A stretch of 64,000 nt of DNA. It comes from UBA3792 sp045114775. Lineage in GTDB: Bacteria > Bacillota > Clostridia > Christensenellales > CAG-138. Made by a program: the position numbers and the translations under genes. The notes beneath the pieces are model-generated. The model did not search any database, was not told the origin of the DNA, and saw only the letters and a program-made list of their open reading frames with translations. Where the stretch lies: NCBI GenBank assembly GCA_045114775.1, contig JBGULC010000008.1, forward strand, positions 186,001 through 250,000, given 5' to 3'. Of this stretch, positions 58,467 through 64,000 are shown in pieces. Position 1 is the first letter of the stretch. Every line of letters begins with the position of its first letter.

Positions 58467-59102
58467 ATGGATTTTTCGGACATTCTTCTGATCGGCGTAG
58501 GGCTTTCCATGGATGCGTTTGCAGTCTCCATGTGTCAGGGCGTTTCGATGAAAAAGCTGGACCTCGGCAAAACCGCTCTGATCGCGCTGTTCTTCGGCGG
58601 ATTCCAGGCGCTGATGCCTTTGATCGGCTTTGCGCTCGGCTCCACGTTCGCAAGATTTGTCACGATCGGCCCGTGGATCGCCTTCGGGCTCTTGCTGTTC
58701 CTCGGCGTCAAGATGCTGATCGACGGCATCCGCGACAAGGGCGATGAACCGTCCGGGTTCGGAACGATCGGAAAGCTGTTCCTTCTCGCGATCGCAACAA
58801 GCATCGACGCGTTCGCAGTCGGCGTCACATTCTCCATGCAGGAGGGGATCGTATGGCTGACCGGCGGCACGAGCATTTTTCTTGCAATCTCGCTGATCGG
58901 CGCGACGACCTTTGTTCTTTCGCTGATCGGCGTCTGGATTGGCAACCGTTTCGGGCTCAGATATCATCGCGCCGCAACGATCTTCGGCGGGATCGTGCTG
59001 ATCCTGATCGGCGTCAAGATCCTGCTTGAAGCGCTCGGCGTGCTGCCCGATTTTCTGCGTTGCGGTCCGGTATCGGCCGTAATCATACTGCATATCCTGT
59101 AA
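58467..59102 (+). CDS. mntP: Manganese efflux pump MntP
   Basis: 211 residues with six membrane helices. The two MntP half-motifs are visible: GVGLSMDAFAVSMCQG (about 10-25) and AIATSIDAFAVGVTFS (about 107-122), with the paired Asp residues that bind the metal. GGAGG lies five bases before the ATG at 58467; a GTG at 58461 is less likely. Gene stands alone. Confidence 0.93.
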   Translation: MDFSDILLIGVGLSMDAFAVSMCQGVSMKKLDLGKTALIALFFGGFQALMPLIGFALGSTFARFVTIGPWIAFGLLLFLGVKMLIDGIRDKGDEPSGFGTIGKLFLLAIATSIDAFAVGVTFSMQEGIVWLTGGTSIFLAISLIGATTFVLSLIGVWIGNRFGLRYHRAATIFGGIVLILIGVKILLEALGVLPDFLRCGPVSAVIILHIL

Positions 59103-59203
59103 CTGTAACGTATGCCGGGAGCTTTCCCGCGCATTATCCACTATACCGTTTGCAATGCGGCGGAATGCTGTTATTCCGCTGCAGAAAGGCTGGAATCATC
59201 GAA

Positions 59204-60289
59204 ATGAAGCGCATTATCCCGGCAGCTGCGCTGCTGATGCTCATACCGTTTATGCTCGGCTGCAATCCGGACACGGATCTGCCGTCGGAGACCGTCGAAG
59301 CGCCGACCGCGCAACCGGTCGTTACAGCTGAACCCCCTGCACAAGAAGACGTTCTGATCGTAATCACACCCTCACCCTCTCCCACGCCGGAGCCAACCGA
59401 AGTCCCCACGCCGACGCCGGAGCCCACGCCTACCCCGACGCCGACGCCTGCGCCGACGCCTTCGCCTACGCCCGAACCGGAAGGCCTGATCGGCTGGACT
59501 GCCGGTGGATTTGTTCCGCGAGAAGAAGCGTACGAAGACGAGGACGAATACGTCAGCGACAATCTGCACATTACGGTCAAAAAAGTTGTCGATAACGAAA
59601 CATACGGTAAAAAACTGACATACTATATCGCCGATATATATCTGCGCGATATCACCAGTCTTCGGACGAGCGCGGCAAAGAGCTTTCGCAACGACGACCG
59701 TGCACGCGTAAAAGCCATGGCGGACCGCGAAAAAGCACTGATTGCTATCTCGGGCGATATGTTCAACGCACATAAGAACCAGCTCGTCATCCGTAACGGC
59801 GAGGTCTATAAGAATAAAACGTATCAGAACTGGGAGGTTTGCCTGCTGTACCTTGACGGAAGCATGGAAGCGATGACCGTTGAGGAATACCATTCCCGTC
59901 CGCTCCGGGACGATATCTGGCAGGCTTGGGAATTCGGTCCCTCTCTGCTCGGGGAAAACGGCGCGCCGCTGACCTCGTTCCCGAATTCCAAGGTCAAGGT
60001 GCAGAATCCTCGCAGCGTTATCGGGTATTATGAGCCCGGGCACTACTGCTTCGTCACGGTAGACGGGCGGCAGAAGCATTCGCGAGGGTTGACGATGGCG
60101 GAGCTGTCGCAGCTCATGTCGTCACTCGGCTGCAAAGTCGCTTACAACCTTGACGGCGGAGAATCCGCTTCCATGTATTGGAACGGCGACATCTTCAACA
60201 AGCCCAGCGACGGCGGCCGCGCAATGGCAGACATCGTCTATATCGTCGAGCCCTCCGAAGGTAGTCCCGCGCCGACGTCGAATCCGTGA
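59204..60289 (+). CDS. NAGPA-type phosphodiester glycosidase lipoprotein
   Basis: 361 residues. Signal peptide with lipobox FMLGC (Cys19), a linker of about 60 residues rich in Thr, Pro and Glu (about 55-95), then the NAGPA domain (phosphodiester N-acetylglucosaminidase-like, as in YoeB/EpsL-type wall proteins). Diagnostic C-terminal sequence is YNLDGGESASMYWNG, plus GGRAMADIVYI. The family removes or cleaves sugar phosphodiesters in the wall or polysaccharides; the substrate is unknown. The Shine-Dalgarno site is weak; the start is chosen for the lipoprotein signal. Confidence 0.88.
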   Translation: MKRIIPAAALLMLIPFMLGCNPDTDLPSETVEAPTAQPVVTAEPPAQEDVLIVITPSPSPTPEPTEVPTPTPEPTPTPTPTPAPTPSPTPEPEGLIGWTAGGFVPREEAYEDEDEYVSDNLHITVKKVVDNETYGKKLTYYIADIYLRDITSLRTSAAKSFRNDDRARVKAMADREKALIAISGDMFNAHKNQLVIRNGEVYKNKTYQNWEVCLLYLDGSMEAMTVEEYHSRPLRDDIWQAWEFGPSLLGENGAPLTSFPNSKVKVQNPRSVIGYYEPGHYCFVTVDGRQKHSRGLTMAELSQLMSSLGCKVAYNLDGGESASMYWNGDIFNKPSDGGRAMADIVYIVEPSEGSPAPTSNP

Positions 60290-60305
60290 CCGCACCAAAC
60301 ATGAT

Positions 60306-60338
60306 CGGCAGCCCCGCAAAAGGGACTGCCGTTTTTTT
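60306..60338 (+). terminator. Terminator of the NAGPA gene
   Basis: CGGCAGCCCC pairs with GGGACTGCCG (one mismatch), six-base loop, seven T to 60338. Confidence 0.92.
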
Positions 60339-60805
60339 CAGATATTCATTTCCATATAGCGGCGATAGGTTTTGAAGCCTGCCGCCTCGTAGAATGCGAG
60401 CGCGTCGGAATTGAACTCCCACATATTGAGTTCGATCCGATCGAAGCCCCGTTCCTTTGCGTATTCCCGGATAAACCCGATCAGCTCCGTCGCTGCGCCC
60501 GTTCTCCGATACGCTTCGTCTACGCAAAATTCGTCGATATCCAGGAAATCGCGCTCGAACATAAACGGCGTCTCCGGCTTTCGGATGTGCGCGAGTACTG
60601 CGAATCCGCAGATGACGCCGTTCCGCTCGCAAACGACGATCTTCTTGAGCGGATCTGCCCAAATGACCTGGATATAATCGCGCAGCTCATCCGGAAAACC
60701 CGGCTTGAAGATCTCCGGTTTTCCCTTGACGTGCAGATCATTGACCTGTTTTCGGAGCTCGTTGACGCGCTCCAGTTCGTTTTCCTTTGCAAATCGTACG
60801 GACAT
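60338..60805 (-). CDS. GNAT family N-acetyltransferase
   Basis: 155 residues. Motif A reads IDEFCVDEAYRRTGAATELI (about 92-111, with R-R-x-G-x-A), followed by FYEAAGFKTYRRYMEM at the end. Substrate unknown. The ATG at 60805 has AGGAG upstream. Confidence 0.88.
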   Translation of the reverse strand: MSVRFAKENELERVNELRKQVNDLHVKGKPEIFKPGFPDELRDYIQVIWADPLKKIVVCERNGVICGFAVLAHIRKPETPFMFERDFLDIDEFCVDEAYRRTGAATELIGFIREYAKERGFDRIELNMWEFNSDALAFYEAAGFKTYRRYMEMNI

Positions 60806-60927
60806 ATTCTTTTCTCCTGTCTCAGCTCCCATACAGTGCTGATGGAATTCCGACGCCGTTCATCTGACGCGTTGCGGATTCACCGTCGCAGAAAAAGGCA
60901 GTGAACGATTTCATCTCTCCATAAAAC

Positions 60928-60963
60928 AAAAATCGTCGCGAGCCAAGCGAAGCCCGCGACGAT
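60928..60963 (-). terminator. Terminator of the tRNA-Thr/tRNA-Pro operon
   Basis: ATCGTCGCG and CGCGACGAT pair (60932-60940 with 60955-60963), followed on the minus strand by TTTTTG. Similar to the terminator of the other tRNA cluster. Confidence 0.88.
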
Positions 60964-60964
60964 A

Positions 60965-61041
60965 TGGTCGAGGCGACTGGATTTGAACCAGCGGCCTTTT
61001 GGTCCCGAACCAAACGCGCTACCAAACTGCGCTACGCCTCG
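60965..61041 (-). tRNA. tRNA-Pro(CGG)
   Basis: 77 bases with encoded CCA. Acceptor CGAGGCG/CGCCTCG, anticodon loop TTCGGGA giving CGG. Confidence 0.96.
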
Positions 61042-61045
61042 ACAT

Positions 61046-61121
61046 TGGAGCCAAAGAGGGGACTCGGACCCCTGACCTACGCATTACGAGTGCGTCGCTC
61101 TACCGACTGAGCTACTTTGGC
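61046..61121 (-). tRNA. tRNA-Thr(CGT)
   Basis: 76 bases with encoded CCA. Acceptor GCCAAAG/CTTTGGC, anticodon loop CTCGTAA giving CGT. First gene of the pair. Confidence 0.96.
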
Positions 61122-61132
61122 GGACCTTTTCT

Positions 61133-61161
61133 ATTATAGGCAAAGGATCCTGTTCTGTCAA
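61133..61161 (-). promoter_or_regulatory. Consensus promoter of the tRNA-Thr/tRNA-Pro pair
   Basis: Perfect TTGACA, 17-base spacer, perfect TATAAT on the minus strand. Confidence 0.93.
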
Positions 61162-61215
61162 GCTTATTTTTCAACTTTTTCCATATATCATTCTATAAAA
61201 CGGCCTTCCCGACTT

Positions 61216-61244
61216 TTTACGTGACATTTCCGATCCGGTATGAT
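61216..61244 (+). promoter_or_regulatory. Promoter candidate of the following lipoprotein gene
   Basis: TTTACG, 17-base spacer, TATGAT. Confidence 0.45.
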
Positions 61245-61281
61245 AAGATATGAAATCATATCGCATCGGAAGGACCATCTC

Positions 61282-62055
61282 ATGAAACATAACAGACTGC
61301 TGTGCATTGCCGTACTGCTTCTTACCCTGCTGCTCCTCCCCGCCTGCTCCGAGGATCGGGAATCCGAAGATCCCGCTTCCGACCCGACACGCATCGTCGA
61401 GCAGTCCGGCGTATGGACGCTGAACGAGCGCTATCCCCTTACTTACAGCTCGCTCTGCTACATCGCCACTTATGACGCAAGCGGTGAACCGTTCTGCCTC
61501 AAAGTCACCCGCAACAAGAAAGAATCCGGCATGTCTCAGCGTGTGCGCGATCACCGCGAGATTGACGGCGTCGTCTTTGCGCTCTGCGAAAGCAAGCAGC
61601 TGAACGCGGATCAAAAGGCTGCCAATACGTATTATGAATGCTACACCGGCAGCTTTCGGTACTATATCGGGCGCGAGGGCAGCGACGGCTTTTACATTGA
61701 AAACCATCTGTCCATGGACGACGCGATCGCGCTGATGAAACATCCCGCCGAACCGAAAGGAAACGTGCGGCTCATGGAAGAAGAATGGAACGCGCAGTAT
61801 CGCACAGAGGCATGCAGCCTCGAGATTCTGATCCGTCCGAACGACGGCGGCAAGCTGTGCAAAACGCTGCCTGCTTCGTATACGTCCGTAACTGAGGGTG
61901 AAGACGTCTATTATGTATCCGGCGCCCGCGACGATATCGTTTATACCAACGGCGTACATTCGGTGCAGATCCGGCAGGCGACGCTTGCCGGCGCCGCGTC
62001 CGTATCCTATAACACCCTGTCCGAATGCAAGGCGATCCTTGTCCTGCTCGGATAA
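61282..62055 (+). CDS. Lipoprotein of unknown function
   Basis: 257 residues. Signal peptide with lipobox LLPAC (Cys22), then a short acidic stretch and a mixed alpha/beta domain of about 210 residues. YECYTGSFRYYIGREG and GARDDIVYTNGVHSVQI are its most ordered-looking parts. No family is recognised. GGAAGGA precedes the ATG. It stands alone, with a strong terminator. Confidence 0.78.
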   Translation: MKHNRLLCIAVLLLTLLLLPACSEDRESEDPASDPTRIVEQSGVWTLNERYPLTYSSLCYIATYDASGEPFCLKVTRNKKESGMSQRVRDHREIDGVVFALCESKQLNADQKAANTYYECYTGSFRYYIGREGSDGFYIENHLSMDDAIALMKHPAEPKGNVRLMEEEWNAQYRTEACSLEILIRPNDGGKLCKTLPASYTSVTEGEDVYYVSGARDDIVYTNGVHSVQIRQATLAGAASVSYNTLSECKAILVLLG

Positions 62056-62092
62056 AGCATGATCCGGAAAGGATCGTAAACCCGATCTTTCC

Positions 62093-62120
62093 GAGGAGGC
62101 AGTCGGCCTCCTCTTTTTTT
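62093..62120 (+). terminator. Terminator of the lipoprotein gene
   Basis: Perfect 8-bp GAGGAGGC/GCCTCCTC stem, five-base loop, seven T. Confidence 0.93.
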
Positions 62121-62358
62121 ATTCGCAAATCCGAAGCCGTTACGTTCATCCCTCGCAAATGAACATAATATCGTCTATATTTGTTACTTTGATCGTTATA
62201 AATCAGCATTGACATAAAATATCCCATTATACTTTACACCTTGTTCACATTTTATTCAAGTCTTGTTCATACTTTTATCGTTCTTTTTTGGCGTTTCCTT
62301 CATAATTTGCTGTCAATTTTGACACATTTCTCCTTTATACTCTTAATCAGATACAAGA
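62121..62358. other. AT-rich intergenic region upstream of a small ORF
   Basis: About 240 bases, clearly more AT-rich than its surroundings, no gene seen. It contains several TTGACA/TATACT-like pieces and an inverted repeat TGTCAATTTTGACA at 62311-62324. The best promoter reading is TTGACA at 62319, 17 bases, CTTAAT at 62342-62347, which is weak in the -10. Confidence 0.45.
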
Positions 62359-62370
62359 AAGGAGATTTTT

Positions 62371-62484
62371 GTGATGAATAACGCTGAGATGAAGAAATTG
62401 TATCGCCGGATCGAACGTGCCTCGCACCTGCGTTCGTATGTGTTCTATCGGAAGCTGGCTTCCCTGCTCTGCAGCTTATTTTGA
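62371..62484 (+). CDS. Possible small basic protein (37 residues)
   Basis: GTG at 62371 (or ATG at 62374) is preceded by AAAGGAG at six bases. The frame reads 37 codons to TGA at 62484: basic and aromatic, with KKLYRRIERASHLRSYVFYR in the middle. It lies after an AT-rich promoter-like region and before a bidirectional terminator, so a transcript is likely. No family recognised; could also be chance. Confidence 0.5.
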   Translation: MMNNAEMKKLYRRIERASHLRSYVFYRKLASLLCSLF

Positions 62485-62567
62485 TCGGAAGCGCTGATCG
62501 CGCTCTCACCGTCCCTTCGGGAGTCGATTTTCCTTTACGGGATCCATATCCCTATATTTGAATGAAA

Positions 62568-62597
62568 AAAAGAAGCGGATCGTTTTCCGCTTCTTTT
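62568..62597. terminator. Bidirectional terminator between the small ORF and the metallophosphoesterase gene
   Basis: Perfect 12-bp AAAAGAAGCGGA/TCCGCTTCTTTT stem with six-base loop. The minus-strand reading is followed by more T. Confidence 0.9.
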
Positions 62598-62611
62598 GCG
62601 TTATCTTTTGT

Positions 62612-63769
62612 TCAGTGTTCGATCCGCCACGGCAGCGGCAGCGTAAACTCCTCGTTCTTTTCATCGAACGGATAATACTCCTCCCGGTTCTCCGGATCGT
62701 TGAACCGGTTGAAGTCTTCGAGCAGCGGCGAATAGGTCAGATTCTTCAGCGTTCCGTCCGCCTCATTGATTTGCATGAGCCTCAGATATCCTCCGCCCCC
62801 GTCGTGCAGCGAAGCCTGATAATTGAACAGCATCTGGTAGACCGTCCGATCCGCTTTCCCGTCTCCGTCGTCGTCGAACGATTCCGGGAAGCAGTATGCG
62901 CCGTACTTATGTCCGCACAGAACCATATAGAGGTTCGGGCATTTTTGAACGACCTTTCCGTACCACTTTTTTCCGTCCTCGGAAAGCGTCTGCGTCTTGG
63001 TATAGTAGTCGTGCAGGCACAGAACGCCCACGCGGTCCGGGAACTGTCCGAAAACGCTCTTTACCCATTTGATCGCCTGATCGGTCGGCGCGAAGCCCAT
63101 ATACACAAACAGATACTCGGTGCTGCCGATCGTGATAAGATCGTAATGCCCGCGGTTGTTTTCAAAGCTGCCGCCGTACCACGGTTTGTCCTTGTACCGC
63201 TTCTCGCCGAAGCGCTTGCAGAATGTTTTGTAACCGATCGGGTCAAGAACGTCGTGGTTCCCGGCAAGAACGCCGTTCGGGATGTCGTCGATATAGGACT
63301 GCGCACGGTCCGCAACGTCCCATTCCGAATCAAGGTCCGTATTGTGCACAAGATCCCCGGTATTGATGATGTATTGAAGGTTCAGCTCCTCGCGGTGATC
63401 GCGTAAGAACGACGTCATTGCGTAATATGTTTCCGGGAACTTCTTGGAATAATGCTGCGGATCGCTCATCCATGCGATCGTATAAACGCCCTCCGGCGCA
63501 ATGTAGGACGTCGCTGCCGGCTCCCGGCTCGGTTCGGGCGTGACCGGTTCCTCCGTCGGTCCGATCGGTTCCGGCGTGACCTCCGCAAACGCGGGCATGG
63601 TTGCCGGCGCCGCCGTTTCCTGTACCTCCTGCATCGGGATCAGCACGATATCGTCCGCGACAATCTCCGGCGCTTTTGTGGCCGGCGTCTGCGGCTCGTC
63701 CGTTTTTCCGCAGCCGATCAGCAAAAGCAGGCAGACCAGCAGAATCCATACGCTCTGAATACGCTTCAC
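62612..63769 (-). CDS. Metallophosphoesterase lipoprotein
   Basis: 385 residues. Signal peptide with lipobox LLIGC (Cys20), then a Pro/Thr/Glu-rich linker (about 24-85), then a calcineurin-like phosphoesterase domain: MSDPQHYS (D-x-H type), INTGDLVHN (GDxxx), AGNHDVLDP (GNH[D/E]), a histidine in CLHDYY and CGHKYG. All metal-binding motifs are present. The substrate may be a wall or extracellular phosphodiester. GTG at 63769 is chosen because GGAGG lies seven bases before it; the open frame extends further upstream but without a signal peptide. Confidence 0.88.
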   Translation of the reverse strand: MKRIQSVWILLVCLLLLIGCGKTDEPQTPATKAPEIVADDIVLIPMQEVQETAAPATMPAFAEVTPEPIGPTEEPVTPEPSREPAATSYIAPEGVYTIAWMSDPQHYSKKFPETYYAMTSFLRDHREELNLQYIINTGDLVHNTDLDSEWDVADRAQSYIDDIPNGVLAGNHDVLDPIGYKTFCKRFGEKRYKDKPWYGGSFENNRGHYDLITIGSTEYLFVYMGFAPTDQAIKWVKSVFGQFPDRVGVLCLHDYYTKTQTLSEDGKKWYGKVVQKCPNLYMVLCGHKYGAYCFPESFDDDGDGKADRTVYQMLFNYQASLHDGGGGYLRLMQINEADGTLKNLTYSPLLEDFNRFNDPENREEYYPFDEKNEEFTLPLPWRIEH

Positions 63770-63797
63770 AATACATCCTCCGCACGTTCTTTTCCAT

Positions 63798-63826
63798 ATC
63801 GTAGCACGATTGGAAAAGTCTGTCAA
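63798..63826 (-). promoter_or_regulatory. Sigma-A promoter of the metallophosphoesterase gene
   Basis: TTGACA, 17-base spacer, TACGAT on the minus strand. Confidence 0.82.
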
Positions 63827-63890
63827 ATCCGTGCCTGTCGGTTTGCGTCCGGTACGCATTGGACAGACTACGGTTCGGAGGTGATTTTCA

Positions 63891-64000
63891 TTGCAGAAGG
63901 TGGAGATCACAAGTATCGATACCGCAAGCCTTCCCAGGCTGAAGCCCACGGAGATGCGCGCGCTTCTGGAAAAAGCCAAATCGGGCGACGAACAGGCGCG
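63891..64000 (+). CDS. sigG: RNA polymerase sigma-G factor, 5' end only
   Basis: TTG at 63891 preceded by GGAGGTGAT (6-base gap), a near-perfect ribosome site. The 36 visible residues begin MQKVEITSIDTASLPRLKPT and continue with EMRALLEKAKSGDEQA. This matches the SigG N-terminus (KVEICGVDTSxLPVLKNxEM in B. subtilis) up to region 1.2/2. Sigma-G directs late forespore transcription, including spoIVB. The remainder lies beyond the window. Confidence 0.9.
   Translation, partial: MQKVEITSIDTASLPRLKPTEMRALLEKAKSGDEQA

Noticed and set aside
63827..63890. Sigma-F/sigma-G promoter in front of sigG
   Set aside because: CAGACTA at 63864 resembles a sigma-G -10, but no matching -35 is found at 15-18 bases, so it is not listed.
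63770..63979. Longer 455-codon form of the metallophosphoesterase gene
   Set aside because: It would overlap sigG and put the lipoprotein signal in the middle of the protein; GTG at 63769 has a strong ribosome site.

Overview
The window reads as chromosome of an endospore-forming, low-to-mid GC (roughly 55-57% by eye) member of the class Clostridia (Bacillota). The evidence is a complete spoIIIAA-AH operon, spoIVB, the 5' end of sigG, a T-box leader in front of valS, an ECF-type folate transporter S component, Asp23/DUF2273 envelope-stress proteins, and the order nusB-xseA-xseB-ispA-dxs-tlyA-nadK-argR-recN-spoIVB-(spo0A position) that is conserved in Clostridia. I cannot name a genus. No phage, insertion sequence, CRISPR array or rRNA is visible. 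This is core genome with dense, mostly 4-bp-overlapping (ATGA/GTGA/TTGA) operons, most of them on the minus strand.

Layout. 1-4139 (-): sugar isomerase, pgi, rodA and an acetyltransferase cut by the left edge. 4240-7880 (+): a PLP fold-type II enzyme, then a RadC/GtrA/zinc-protein operon. 8037-8776 (-): seven-tRNA operon. 8800-12320 (-): valS under a T-box, plus a small membrane protein. 12326-19714 (-): DUF885 lipoprotein, then rluD-lspA-lytic transglycosylase-coaE-polA. 19790-24605 (-): pyrimidine-nucleoside phosphorylase, a glycerate kinase with an extra N-terminal domain, and an ABC-F ATPase. 24684-27166 (+): NlpC/P60 hydrolase with a 60-bp-repeat linker, and a radical SAM protein. 27178-29886 (-): HAD hydrolase, folC, folT. 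29929-33735: a cohesin-like surface protein (-) diverging from cysS and a membrane protein (+). 33750-35812 (-): purine-nucleoside phosphorylase and deoB. 35809-53248 (-): the sporulation and housekeeping superlocus. 53248-64000: U32 protein, an E2-like/NTPase operon, ttcA, mntP, several lipoproteins, two tRNAs, and the start of sigG at the right edge.

The most unusual gene is at 35809-37002. It occupies the canonical spo0A position just downstream of spoIVB, but encodes a degenerate receiver-like N-terminus followed by two Spo0A-type C-terminal DNA-binding domains in tandem. Spo0A normally has one such domain and dimerises on DNA after phosphorylation, so this protein looks like a covalently fused dimer that may not need the phosphorelay. 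A Spo0A-box-like sequence lies in its own promoter region. In the same sporulation programme, spoIIIAF is cut down to its membrane part (55 residues), and the spoIIIA operon has a good sigma-E-like promoter.

Other themes: five exported proteins carry Thr/Pro-rich linkers. Three genes (a RadC-family gene, an ABC-F gene and a U32 gene) have a good -10 element only 6-10 bases before the start codon and no Shine-Dalgarno sequence, which suggests leaderless mRNAs. Nucleoside salvage (pdp, purine-nucleoside phosphorylase, deoB) and folate uptake/retention (folT, folC) form logical sets. All functional statements are from reading the translated sequence; no database search was run.
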